Source: an uncultured Clostridia bacterium (GTDB lineage Bacteria > Bacillota > Clostridia > Lachnospirales > Lachnospiraceae). Taken from it: 18,195 bases of DNA. Position numbers and translations under genes: made by a program. The stretch lies in assembly GCA_946620335.1 (NCBI GenBank), contig CAMONF010000074.1, forward strand, positions 1-18,195, read 5' to 3'. Position 1 is the first letter of the stretch, and each line of letters begins with the position of its first letter. Shown here in pieces: positions 6,608-14,707 of this stretch. The notes beneath the pieces are model-generated. The model did not search any database. It was not told the origin of the DNA and worked only from the letters and a program-made list of their open reading frames with translations.

Positions 6608-8011
6608 TTAGTAGGCATTCTTGTTGATGAAGCCTTTAAAGGCCGTGAGAACCAGAATTTTGATGTCAAGTCCCACGGTCCAGTTCTCAATATAATAGAG
6701 GTCGTAGTCGATCCGCTTGCGGATGGAGGTATCCCCCCGGTAGCCGTTGATCTGGGCCCAGCCGGTCATACCCGGGCGCACCTGGTGCTTGACCATGTAG
6801 CGCGGGATCTCCTGCTGGAATTTTTCAACGAAATAGGGCCTCTCCGGCCGGGGGCCAACCAGGGACATTTCCCCGCGCAGCACATTGAAGAGCTGGGGCA
6901 GCTCGTCGATGCTGGTCTTGCGCATAAAGCGTCCCACCGGGGTCACCCTCGGGTCGTCACGGACGGTCCACGCCTTCCGCTCCTTCCTGTCGTCCTGGAC
7001 CACCATGGACCGGAACTTGTACATCTTGAAGGGCCGGTTGTGGAGGCCCACCCGCTCCTGGGCAAAGATGACCGGTCCGGGGCTGGTCGCCCGGACAATG
7101 ACAGCGAAAGTCAACATGACAGGCGAAAGGAGCACGATACATATGATGCTCCCCACGATGTCCATGAGCCTCTTGACAGCGGCCCAGAAGGGCGCGTTGA
7201 GGGGCACATGCCGGATGTTGATGACCGGCAGGCCGAGCACATCCTCCGTATAGGGCTTGGTCGGAATGATGTTGTTGTAGTCCGGTATGAACTTGGTGTG
7301 GACGCCGGACTTCTCGCACAGGGCGACGATCTCCTCCAACCGGTGATATTCCTTAAGGCCCAGGGTGATGGCGATTTCATCCAGATGGTTCTCCGGCAGG
7401 ATGATCATCAGATTGTCGATCTTTCCCAGGACCTTGACGCCCTTGTACACGGTCCCGGCTTCGACGTGATCATCCAGAATTCCCCGGATATTATATCCCC
7501 ACTGGGGATTCTGCATGACCCGGTCGATATACTCCTCCGCCGCGCGGCTGTATCCGACCAGGAGGACTGCCCTCTGGTTCTTGCCGCTTTTCCTCATGCG
7601 CCGCACTAAGGTCCAGATCGTCATGCGGGCTGTGATGTCTATCGCCAGGTTCAGCGCGCTGAACATGAAGATCATGGCCCGGGACCAGTTGTCCTCGTGG
7701 AGGAGCTGGAGGGCAGACAAAATAAGGAGGAGGCCTATGATGTTGGCCTCCAGCACTGAACCCATCTCCAGCCGTCTTCCCTTGACGCGGTTGGCGGAGT
7801 AAAGATTGCAGAAGGAATACAGGATCAAAAAGAGGGGCACGATCAGGACCAGGGATTCCAGATAGCTCCTGAAAGGCACACTCTCGACACTGGACTTGAA
7901 AAAGCCGCTCTTATACCGCAGGTACCAGGCCGCGATGAAGGAAATGACGACAATCAGGCCATCCAGCCCGGCTAGAAGCCGGTTATATATTCTCTGATTT
8001 TCTTCGATCAC
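6608..8011 (-). CDS. Polyprenyl-phosphate sugar-1-phosphate transferase (initiating glycosyltransferase)
   Basis: This 467-residue membrane enzyme would start glycan assembly by moving a sugar-1-phosphate from a nucleotide sugar to undecaprenyl phosphate. Four N-terminal helices (about 13-31, 50-70, 86-106, 111-129) precede a Rossmann-like cytoplasmic region containing VLLVGYSRAAEE (149-160). A fifth hydrophobic segment (282-305) opens the bacterial sugar transferase domain, which shows FKMYKFRSM (328-336), the Asp-Glu motif in TSIDELPQ (D369, E370), EMSLVGPRPE (381-390) and RPGMTGWAQ (412-420). This is the large WcaJ/WbaP-like layout rather than the short PglC form. The sugar cannot be read from sequence. 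The start is GTG at 8011, with GGGGGAG at 8017-8023 and 5-base spacing. It is the first gene after the promoter at 8069-8103 and leads the LCP gene. Confidence 0.94.
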   Translation of the reverse strand: MIEENQRIYNRLLAGLDGLIVVISFIAAWYLRYKSGFFKSSVESVPFRSYLESLVLIVPLFLILYSFCNLYSANRVKGRRLEMGSVLEANIIGLLLILSALQLLHEDNWSRAMIFMFSALNLAIDITARMTIWTLVRRMRKSGKNQRAVLLVGYSRAAEEYIDRVMQNPQWGYNIRGILDDHVEAGTVYKGVKVLGKIDNLMIILPENHLDEIAITLGLKEYHRLEEIVALCEKSGVHTKFIPDYNNIIPTKPYTEDVLGLPVINIRHVPLNAPFWAAVKRLMDIVGSIICIVLLSPVMLTFAVIVRATSPGPVIFAQERVGLHNRPFKMYKFRSMVVQDDRKERKAWTVRDDPRVTPVGRFMRKTSIDELPQLFNVLRGEMSLVGPRPERPYFVEKFQQEIPRYMVKHQVRPGMTGWAQINGYRGDTSIRKRIDYDLYYIENWTVGLDIKILVLTAFKGFINKNAY

Positions 8012-8068
8012 TTCTTCTCCCCCTGGGCTGCACTGCCCTCTGGCGGACAGTCTCCTGCGAATAGCACA

Positions 8069-8103
8069 GTTATACTATACCTATTCAAAATGTTCAAGGT
8101 CAA
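8069..8103 (-). promoter_or_regulatory. Probable sigma-A type promoter for the initiating transferase operon
   Basis: On the minus strand two near-consensus registers overlap: TTGACC (8098-8103) with TATAGT (8074-8079) at 18-base spacing, and TTGAAC (8092-8097) with TATAAC (8069-8074) at 17-base spacing. The surrounding DNA is AT-rich against a GC-rich background. Initiation near 8061 would give a leader of about 50 bases ending in the GGGGGAG site. It is the best promoter candidate in the window. Confidence 0.7.
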
Positions 8104-8245
8104 ATATAAAAAAGATGAAAGTGTTCCGCGCCCTTTTGGATCAGGATACAGGTATCCCTCGCTGTCGGTGTCCGGAGGCGCGCTGCGCCCGTCACCTGAC
8201 AGTAATACATGACCTTTCCGCCGGGCGGGCCTGCCCGGCATCCGG
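8104..8245. other. Gap with two inverted repeats upstream of the promoter
   Basis: This stretch between the promoter and the previous glycosyltransferase stop holds GGATAC/GTATCC at 8144-8157 and a GC-rich GCCGGGC/GCCCGGC dyad at 8220-8239 with a 6-base loop, 6 bases from the end of the neighbouring stop region. The latter could help terminate the upstream unit, but it lacks a U-tract. An open frame at 8008-8241 on the minus strand is not accepted as a gene. Confidence 0.4.
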
Positions 8246-9232
8246 TCACCTTCTCAGGAACCTCCTCGCCACATTGATCCAGAGCTCCAGCTGGATCCGG
8301 ACATAATGGGGCAGGTTCCGGGGATCGTATTCGACCCGCCGGCCTTCCTCCCTGCCTTTTTTGCAGAGGGCAAAGCCCTGGCCGATTCCCCGGATGTATT
8401 CCGGTCCGAAGCCCTTCAGCGTGAAGAAAGCTGCCTTGACGGTGAAGCCCGCCAGGAAAAAGGGCAGGTTGAGCAGGATCTGGGGCGTCGGCATGTTCTT
8501 ATATATAAGGTAAATGCTGTTGCGGGAGGTGTTCTTCACCTTAAAAAGGTTGTAGATGGAGCCACTGGAGGCACTCCCCACGTGCCTGACCCTGGCCGCG
8601 GGAATGAAGACATTCCGGTATCCCCGGATCCTGGCCCGCCATCCGATATCCGTATCCTCGAGGTAGGCGAAATGGTTGTCGTCAAAACCGCCGATCTCCT
8701 TAAGGATCCGCATGCTGTAGATGGCCGCCCCGGCACAGGAGGAAAAGATGGCCGCCGGCCTGGTAAACTCCTCCTCCGGCATCCCCTTGCCGCGGGCAAA
8801 GGCCCAGCCCAGGGAACAGTAGAGATCGCCGGCGTCGTCCATGACCGAAGGATCCGACATTTTCAGCATCTTGGCCTGGCAGGAGAAAACGTCGTCCCGC
8901 CGTCCCATAGCCTCCACCAGGGCCCGGACAAAGTCCGGCTCGGCCTCCGTGTCGTTGTTGAGGAGGATGCAGTAGTCCATCCCCTCCGACATGGCGATGC
9001 CCTTGTTGACCGCGCCGGTGAAGCCGGTATTCTCCGGGAAGCGGAACAAGGTCACTTCTGGGAAATCCGTCTCGATTTCCTCGGCGCTCCCGTCGGTGGA
9101 GCCGTTGTCCACCACGATGATGCGGTCGGGTGAGAGGGTCTGCCTGCGCAGCGCCTCAAGACACGTTCTGTTGTATTTGCCTCCGTTGAAATTGGGGATC
9201 ACGACGGAGACGGTTGGCTTCGCTTTGTTCAT
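8246..9232 (-). CDS. WbbL-like family 2 glycosyltransferase
   Basis: This 328-residue enzyme has a single GT-A domain followed by an amphipathic C-terminal region that probably touches the membrane. It shows VSVVIPNFNG (8-17), VVDNGSTDGS (40-49), the metal-binding LLNNDTEAEPDF block (90-101), and YLEDTDIGWRAR (190-201), where the Glu-Asp pair holds the likely base. This arrangement is typical of WbbL-type rhamnosyltransferases, so a deoxyhexose donor is plausible but unproven. A hydrophobic stretch lies near 252-272. The ATG at 9232 has only a weak GGAA site, and a strong GC-rich dyad (9246-9261) ends 13 bases upstream, so translation initiation may be limited. It follows the 594-residue glycosyltransferase after 96 bases and appears to be the last gene of the upstream glycan block, before the new promoter at 8069-8103. 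Confidence 0.9.
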   Translation of the reverse strand: MNKAKPTVSVVIPNFNGGKYNRTCLEALRRQTLSPDRIIVVDNGSTDGSAEEIETDFPEVTLFRFPENTGFTGAVNKGIAMSEGMDYCILLNNDTEAEPDFVRALVEAMGRRDDVFSCQAKMLKMSDPSVMDDAGDLYCSLGWAFARGKGMPEEEFTRPAAIFSSCAGAAIYSMRILKEIGGFDDNHFAYLEDTDIGWRARIRGYRNVFIPAARVRHVGSASSGSIYNLFKVKNTSRNSIYLIYKNMPTPQILLNLPFFLAGFTVKAAFFTLKGFGPEYIRGIGQGFALCKKGREEGRRVEYDPRNLPHYVRIQLELWINVARRFLRR

Positions 9233-9245
9233 GTGTTCATTTTCC

Positions 9246-9261
9246 GGCGGCTCAAGCCGCC
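9246..9261. repeat. Strong dyad next to the ribosome binding region of the WbbL-like gene
   Basis: GGCGGCT and AGCCGCC are exact reverse complements with 2 bases between them. In the minus-strand RNA the hairpin ends directly before the weak GGAA ribosome binding site of the gene starting at 9232. The same gap holds CCGGC/GCCGG at 9304-9319 and GCCTT/AAGGC at 9324-9335, the latter overlapping the end of the preceding gene. Confidence 0.55.
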
Positions 9262-9328
9262 CGGCACGCCCGCAGGCAGTGCCCAGTCCTTCCGTTCAGA
9301 ATACCGGCGTTAAAGCCGGGTCCGCCTT

Positions 9329-11113
9329 TCAAGGCTTCAGCGAATAATTCCATTTCTTGAGGGAGAGGTTGGGATTGTAGTTGGGATCCCCCTCCTTCAG
9401 GTACTGGATCCACCGGGTCCGCATGAACTCGATCTCCTTCTGGAAGCGCCGGGCCTTCTCCGGCGTATCCTCGGCGCCCCGGGTCCGGGACTCGTCGTGA
9501 TAGAGCTCCGCGTAGGGGTCGTAGACCACACGCCAGCCTTTGTCCACGCATTTTAAGCACAGGTCGACGTCGTTGAAGGCCACGGCCAGCTCCTCCTCGA
9601 AGCCGCCGATCTCATCAAAGACGGACTTCTTCATCATCATGCAGGCTGCGGTGACCGCCGAAAGGTCCTGCATGATGGCCGCCTTGTGCATATAGCCGGT
9701 CCGGCCGCGGGGCAGGTCCACGAACACAGCCCCGGCCACGCCGCCGATGCCGATCACGATGCCGGCGTGCTGGATCGTATTGTTGGGGTAATAGAGCCTC
9801 GCCCCGACGCAGCCGACGTCAGCCCGCTGGCAGCCGCCCAGCATCTCGCCTAACCAGTCCGGCGATATAGTCCCGCGGACATCGTTGTTTAGGAAGAGTA
9901 GGTACTCTCCCTTGGCCTTGCGGACGCCGTAATTGTTGATGGCCGAGTAGTTGAAGCCTTCCTTCCACCGGAGCAGGCGGATCCGCGGATGGGACGCCAG
10001 CGTCTTGTAGTAGTCGAAGGTCTCCTGCTTCTCGGAGTTGTTCTCGACGATGAGGATCTCCACGTTCTTGTAATCGGCCGCCAGGACCGACTCGACGCAG
10101 GCCTTGAGGGCATCCTTCTCGTCCTTATTTGGGATAATGACCGATACAAGGGGCTCCCCCTGGACGGGGTACTTGACCCGGTAGAAGCCGAAATCCTTGA
10201 GGAGCGTCACCTCGCCGCGCGTCCCGGTCCTCGCAAGATGGTCCTCGATGGCCCGCTTGCCGGCTTCGTAGGCGTACTGCTTGCTCATGGGGTTGTCCGC
10301 CGTGGAGGCCGCATGGGTCCGCCAGTGGTAGAGGATCTCCGGAATGTGGACGATCTTCTGCGCCCGCTCGCTGACCCGGAAAATGAAATCATAATCCTGG
10401 GCCCCGTTCATCTCCTCTTTGAAGAGGCCGACCTCCTCCGCCAGCGCCCGCTTCACCACCAGGAAATGGGTGATGTAGTTGTTGGACCGAAGCAGGTCCA
10501 GATTGAAATCCGGCTTAAAGTGAGGCTGAAAATGCTCCTTCTTATCCTCCGAGAACTTGTCCTCGTCGGTATAGACCATGTCCGCGCCGTCCTTCATGAT
10601 GGCCTCGGCCACCCGAAAGAGGGCCTGGGGCGCCAGGCAGTCGTCGTGGTCCAGAAGACCTATGTAGTCGCCGCCGGCCATGGCGATGGCCGCGTTGGTG
10701 TTGGCGGCAATGCCTTCATTTTTCGGGAGGGCCTGGTAGCGGATCCGGCTGTCTTTGGCCGCCTCCTCCAGCACGATGTCCCGGACATTGCCCTCCTCCC
10801 CGGAGGCGTCCGCGATGCAGAGCTCCCAGCGGGGATAGGTCTGGGCGGTCAGGGAGCCGATCATCTCCCGGAGGAACTTTTCAGGCGTCCGGTAGGCGGG
10901 CACCACCACCGAGATGAGGGGGCCGTCCGCGGCCGCCGTCCGGCGCTGCCGCGCGAGCTCCTCCTCACCGGGTCTGTGGGATTCGAACCAGGGGCCGTAG
11001 GGGACCTCCTCGGGTTCCATCCGCTCCATCAGGCGGTTCATGAACTCCTTGAACCCGAAGTGCTTCAGGTAGAGGAGGCCTTTTTTTATTTTATAAGGTG
11101 TGATTTTGATCAT
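9329..11113 (-). CDS. Two-domain family 2 glycosyltransferase
   Basis: This 594-residue cytoplasmic enzyme joins two GT-A domains, so it may add two sugars or alternate linkages in one chain. A helical lead-in (1-60) precedes domain 1, with ISVVVPAYRTPEKF (67-80) and a classic LLDHDD metal site (153-158). Domain 2 begins at PLVSVIIPNKD (321-331) and carries VENNS (356-360), FLNND (407-411), GGFEEELAVAFNDVDLC (503-519) and ELYHDESRTRG (536-546). The ATG at 11113 overlaps the translational apparatus of the previous gene: the TGA of the YfhO gene is part of the TGAGGA ribosome binding site, with 6 bases between stop and start, which suggests translational coupling. Both domains look intact. It is a close paralog of the proteins at 14708-17134 and 17267-18195. 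The donor and acceptor sugars are not deducible. Confidence 0.92.
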   Translation of the reverse strand: MIKITPYKIKKGLLYLKHFGFKEFMNRLMERMEPEEVPYGPWFESHRPGEEELARQRRTAAADGPLISVVVPAYRTPEKFLREMIGSLTAQTYPRWELCIADASGEEGNVRDIVLEEAAKDSRIRYQALPKNEGIAANTNAAIAMAGGDYIGLLDHDDCLAPQALFRVAEAIMKDGADMVYTDEDKFSEDKKEHFQPHFKPDFNLDLLRSNNYITHFLVVKRALAEEVGLFKEEMNGAQDYDFIFRVSERAQKIVHIPEILYHWRTHAASTADNPMSKQYAYEAGKRAIEDHLARTGTRGEVTLLKDFGFYRVKYPVQGEPLVSVIIPNKDEKDALKACVESVLAADYKNVEILIVENNSEKQETFDYYKTLASHPRIRLLRWKEGFNYSAINNYGVRKAKGEYLLFLNNDVRGTISPDWLGEMLGGCQRADVGCVGARLYYPNNTIQHAGIVIGIGGVAGAVFVDLPRGRTGYMHKAAIMQDLSAVTAACMMMKKSVFDEIGGFEEELAVAFNDVDLCLKCVDKGWRVVYDPYAELYHDESRTRGAEDTPEKARRFQKEIEFMRTRWIQYLKEGDPNYNPNLSLKKWNYSLKP

Positions 11114-11119
11114 GATTCC

Positions 11120-13090
11120 TCAGTGCTTTCTTTCCCACGCATCCATCAGGCTGTCGTAGTCGTCGTCCTCCTCGCCGTCTCCCTGCTTCTTCCGGATGGC
11201 TTCCACCTCCCGCAGATAGAGGACATGCTCCAGGAAATTGCCCAGGGCTGCGATCAGCAGGCAGGCGATGAGGGCGCCCAGGGAGATCCGGCCGCCGAGG
11301 GTCAGACCCGCCGGCACATATTCGAGAAGGACCGTGTGAGTCCCTTCGCCAAGGCTCAGGGCCATGAAGCCTTCGTTGGCCTTGTACAGCGTCGCCTTCT
11401 CCCCGTCGACCTTGGCTGTCCAGCCGGCGTCGTAGGGGACGGCCAGGAAGAGGTATCCCTTTCCGCCGCAGGCGATGGCGGCCTGGACCGTGCCGCCGAG
11501 CTTTTCGTCATTTACATAGACGACGCTCTCCGCATCGCGGTCCTGCCAGTTGACCGACACCGCCATGGTCTGGTCCGCGGCGTCGTAGGTCTCATCCTCC
11601 GTCAGGGTCTCCGCCCTGTAGAAGGAGGCGATGGAGCTGGCCTCGTCGACCCGATAGAGGGTCAGGTCGCCGAAACGGCCCGCTTCGGTGGCACCGGGGA
11701 GGGTCAGCGGGTCCTTGGAGAGGATGTAGCGGATGCCCAGGAGACGGACCTGGCCTTCATTTTCAGGACCTGCCGCGAAAAAGAGGCCCAGCCCGGGTTT
11801 GGGCATGAGGTCCGGCCAGTATTTTTCCGCGTAGGCGGTCAGGCGGCGCCCCAGAGCGCCGGAGGACAGGCTAACGGAGTGGTAATGCTGGACCAGCGCG
11901 TCCATGCCGCCCGAGGCACTGAAGGTCTTTTCAATCCGGAAGTAGCCGTTTTGCTCCTTCTCGGAAATGAAAGCCAGCGCCTCCTCCACAGCCGTATTGC
12001 CGGTCAGCGAGCCCCAGCTGCCGTAGCCTGTGGACACCATCCGGCATCCGCCGGCGAAGGCGGCCGCGTCGGCGACAAGAACGACCAGCGCCAGGACCAG
12101 GGCCAGGATATTCCCCAGCGTCTTCTTCTCCGCTTTCCGGAAGGAAAGGGCGATCAGGACGATGAGGCCCGCCAGGCAGAGGACGGCGGCGGCAATCAGG
12201 AAGATCGCTCTGCCGGCGATGAGACCGGAGAGAACGCCTTTGACCTCGCCGAACCCGCTCTTCAGAAGAGTCAGGAAGGCAGCCAGAAGGCCCTTCACGG
12301 AAAGCTTCGTTTCCGTTCTGGCCAGGAGGGAGGGCAGGGAAATCCCCGCAGAGACGCCCACGCCCAGGCAGGCGGACCAGATGTAGCCGAAGATGGCGTT
12401 CAGACGGCCTGGCACGGTACGGCCTCCCACCAGGAAGGCCCGGACCAGGGTGTAGACGAAACCGGCGGCCATGAGCACCAGGGCGAACCGGATGTCGCAC
12501 ACGAAGGCCGCGAAAACAGTAAACGTGATGAGCCCCCAACGACGGCTTTTCCTGACGGACCGCTCGGCGGCCAGGGCCAGGAGCATGGCAAGGGCCGGGA
12601 AGATCATGGCCGGGTAGGAGAGCCGCGGCACCAGGGCCAGGGCCGTGGCGGCCACAGCCAGGGCGCCGGCTCCTTTGGCCGCCTCAGGAAGAGCGAAGGA
12701 GGACAGCCAGAAATAAGCCATGACAGCCGTCAGCACCGTGAGCACGGCCAGCACCCAGGAAAGGACCATGGGCATGGAAGCGATTCCCTTCACGGAGCCG
12801 AAAACGACCAGGGCGATCGTCACCGGATTGGCCAGGTCGTAGCGGAAGAGGTTTCCGCCCGGACCCAGGCAGGCATCCCAGAAGGTCAGGTCCTTGTCGG
12901 ACACCTTCCTGACGAGGGACGCGCAGATGGCCAGGTAATCCTGGGCATTGCCCGCAGTGCCGCCGGCGAAGACCGGGTAGCAGCCGCCGAAGAATCCGTC
13001 CCTGAGAAGCAGGACGGCCAGGCCGGCGGCCAAAACAAAGACAATCAGTGTGGTCAGGAACCTTGCCCTGTTCTCATTTTCTTCCATCAT
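11120..13090 (-). CDS. YfhO-family multi-pass membrane protein
   Basis: YfhO proteins are GT-C-like membrane enzymes, best known for decorating teichoic acids with sugars carried on undecaprenyl phosphate. This 656-residue copy has about 10-11 membrane helices in residues 10-350, a large extracellular part (about 355-595) and a final helix near 600-618. Recognisable family pieces are the first-loop GPGGNLFRYDLANP (77-90) and the C-terminal VPYDAGWTAKVDG (551-563) with HTVLLEYVPAG (585-595). It is shorter than usual YfhO proteins, which run to about 830-870. An in-frame ATG at 13108 lacks a ribosome binding site; the ATG at 13090 has GGGGG at 13098-13102 with 7-base spacing and is chosen. It sits 42 bases after the GT-C gene and is coupled to the next GT2 gene. 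The usual partners CsbB and GtcA are not in the window. Confidence 0.82.
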   Translation of the reverse strand: MMEENENRARFLTTLIVFVLAAGLAVLLLRDGFFGGCYPVFAGGTAGNAQDYLAICASLVRKVSDKDLTFWDACLGPGGNLFRYDLANPVTIALVVFGSVKGIASMPMVLSWVLAVLTVLTAVMAYFWLSSFALPEAAKGAGALAVAATALALVPRLSYPAMIFPALAMLLALAAERSVRKSRRWGLITFTVFAAFVCDIRFALVLMAAGFVYTLVRAFLVGGRTVPGRLNAIFGYIWSACLGVGVSAGISLPSLLARTETKLSVKGLLAAFLTLLKSGFGEVKGVLSGLIAGRAIFLIAAAVLCLAGLIVLIALSFRKAEKKTLGNILALVLALVVLVADAAAFAGGCRMVSTGYGSWGSLTGNTAVEEALAFISEKEQNGYFRIEKTFSASGGMDALVQHYHSVSLSSGALGRRLTAYAEKYWPDLMPKPGLGLFFAAGPENEGQVRLLGIRYILSKDPLTLPGATEAGRFGDLTLYRVDEASSIASFYRAETLTEDETYDAADQTMAVSVNWQDRDAESVVYVNDEKLGGTVQAAIACGGKGYLFLAVPYDAGWTAKVDGEKATLYKANEGFMALSLGEGTHTVLLEYVPAGLTLGGRISLGALIACLLIAALGNFLEHVLYLREVEAIRKKQGDGEEDDDYDSLMDAWERKH

Positions 13091-13132
13091 CCTTACACCC
13101 CCATTCATAATGCACCGGAATGCGTGAATGCT

Positions 13133-14533
13133 TTATCTCAGCCAGACGATGAGCTCGCCCCTCAGAAATGCCGTGAAAAACGCAACCACGGCAACAACGA
13201 TACAGAGTGCGAAGAAGAGCCGCGTGACCAGTTTTGGCCGGTTGCGGAGCCACTCTACGCCGGTGGCCCAGATGAGGGCGATGGCCGGCATGGCCGGATA
13301 ATCGTACCTTCCCTGGGGCTGGTAGTCCTTGGCGTAGCTGTAGTAGGTGTGGAGCCCGAAGACGATCAGGAAGGAAAGCCAGAGCAGGCTGAAGAGGACG
13401 ACCGACTTTCTGAGGGTCATCCCCTCCCCCTCGAACTGGGAGGAGCGGCCGGCGATGGCGGTGAAGGCCGCGCCCAAAAAGCCGATGGCCCCGAAGCCGA
13501 AGGAGAACTTGTAGAAATCAAAGATCCATTCCGGCACGTCGGAGGCGATATAGCCGAAGGAGCCCACGAAGCTTTCCAGAACGCCCTCCATGTAGATTCC
13601 GTCCCGCATGGTGAACATGTCCCAGAGGCTTATGCCGTCCTCGTAGAGGGAGGTCTTGACGCTGGGCTTGAGCTCAGAGACGGCGTACATTTCCTGGGAC
13701 AGGTTCATGGACTTGGAGCCGAAGAGGTCGAAGCCCTCGTAGATGACCAGGTTCCGGATAAAGAAGAAGCCGATCATGACGAAGACCAGGCCGACTATGT
13801 AGAAAAAGAGCCGGACCATCCTCCCCCTGTCCATCTGCTCGTCGATCTTCAGGACCGGCGTCAGGAAGAAGAGGAAAATGCTGCACAAGATCCAGCTGTA
13901 CCCGTTGTAGTAGCTCAGAGCGATGATGCTCATGCCCACCGAAAGGATCAGGGCGTTCCTGTAGTCCCAGCCTTCCTGCAGGATGCGGATCCAGGCGTAG
14001 ACGACCATGGCGGAGCCGCAGAGGCAGACCATGTCGTAGTTATAGTAGGAACTTAAGTAGATGAACTGGGGGATGGTGGAAATGAATACCGTCATCAGCC
14101 ATTTCATCCGGGTGTCAAAGAGCCTCCCGCCTATTCTGAAGAAGAAGAAGACCGACCCCATGCCTGCGACCACGCTCGTCAGCCGCAGGGCCACCCGCCG
14201 GGTGTACTCGGTGGCATGGAAAAGGTCCGTCAGCCTCATAAAGCCGGCCCCGATCAGGGAGGGCAGGAAGGTGGGCTGGAAAGCGTAGGAGAAGCCCCAG
14301 AGGGAATCCCGGATCTCCTCCGTCCACCCGTTCGGCAGTTTGCCGTGCTCATAGATGTACCAGGGGACCTGGGCACGCATCACTTCGTCCGGATTAAAGG
14401 ACATATCCCGCTGGCAGGCCCACAGGACACAGAAAAGGCCGAAGAGGCCCACGTAGAGGAGTTCAAAGGGGAGCTGGTGGCGGGCAAAAAATCCGCCTTC
14501 ATTCCCTCCTCCTGCCCGATGCTTGGTTTTCAT
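13133..14533 (-). CDS. GT-C-fold membrane glycosyltransferase, DUF2142/GT39-like
   Basis: This 466-residue protein has about 10-11 predicted membrane helices. An acidic pair in the first outer loop, SFNPDEVMRAQ (45-55), matches the position of the catalytic Asp/Glu in GT-C enzymes, which use polyprenyl-phosphate sugars outside the membrane. The motif YYNYDM (163-168) in an early helix and QPQGRYDYPAMPA (405-417) near the end resemble DUF2142-type proteins (N-D and QGRY-x-x-PA signatures), although the match is by eye. The ATG at 14533 has a strong GGAGGAAG site at 14541-14548 with 7-base spacing. The gene precedes yfhO closely, so the two membrane enzymes probably act on the same polymer. Alternatives are an ArnT/PMT-like transferase or a polymerase-like protein; the reaction is not established by the sequence. 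Confidence 0.75.
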   Translation of the reverse strand: MKTKHRAGGGNEGGFFARHQLPFELLYVGLFGLFCVLWACQRDMSFNPDEVMRAQVPWYIYEHGKLPNGWTEEIRDSLWGFSYAFQPTFLPSLIGAGFMRLTDLFHATEYTRRVALRLTSVVAGMGSVFFFFRIGGRLFDTRMKWLMTVFISTIPQFIYLSSYYNYDMVCLCGSAMVVYAWIRILQEGWDYRNALILSVGMSIIALSYYNGYSWILCSIFLFFLTPVLKIDEQMDRGRMVRLFFYIVGLVFVMIGFFFIRNLVIYEGFDLFGSKSMNLSQEMYAVSELKPSVKTSLYEDGISLWDMFTMRDGIYMEGVLESFVGSFGYIASDVPEWIFDFYKFSFGFGAIGFLGAAFTAIAGRSSQFEGEGMTLRKSVVLFSLLWLSFLIVFGLHTYYSYAKDYQPQGRYDYPAMPAIALIWATGVEWLRNRPKLVTRLFFALCIVVAVVAFFTAFLRGELIVWLR

Positions 14534-14707
14534 GCAAATACTTCCTCCGTATGGATCCGTTCCTTATGTACCGCCGTCCCCTCTACCGCTGCACATGAAG
14601 CGAGCTCTGCCCACGCCTTCCGCGGGCACGTGTTTCATCCCGCGGCGGCGTAGTATATGTTGAATATATGCCATTGCTGCCGGCCCGACTGCGCTGCCGG
14701 TCGATCC
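14534..14707. other. 174-base gap between GT2 and GT-C genes
   Basis: No gene is seen. An AT-rich island at 14650-14675 on the minus strand contains TATATT and TATACT hexamers that could be -10 elements, but no acceptable -35 element is correctly spaced, so no promoter is called. Next to the stop of the 808-residue gene, the word GCTGCCGG occurs twice as a direct repeat in a GC-rich stretch (about 14675-14700). A mixed GCCC/GGGC imperfect dyad lies near 14607-14626. Confidence 0.35.

Noticed and set aside
8220..8239. Dyad after the WbbL-like gene as an intrinsic terminator
   Set aside because: The stem is perfect, but it is followed by GGAAAGG rather than a U-tract on the minus strand, so it is listed only as a dyad.
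8008..8241. A 77-codon minus-strand frame in the gap before the initiating transferase
   Set aside because: It crosses the promoter and the ribosome binding site of the next gene, overlaps its start, and its product has no recognisable feature.
9989..14056. A 1355-codon open frame on the plus strand
   Set aside because: It runs antisense through parts of three well-supported genes, its translation has no recognisable domains and is biased to Gly, Asp, His and Gln, and the openness follows from GC-rich third positions on the other strand.
14650..14675. TATATT and TATACT as -10 elements of a promoter for the GT-C gene
   Set aside because: No -35 hexamer with acceptable spacing was found, so the AT-rich island alone is not enough.
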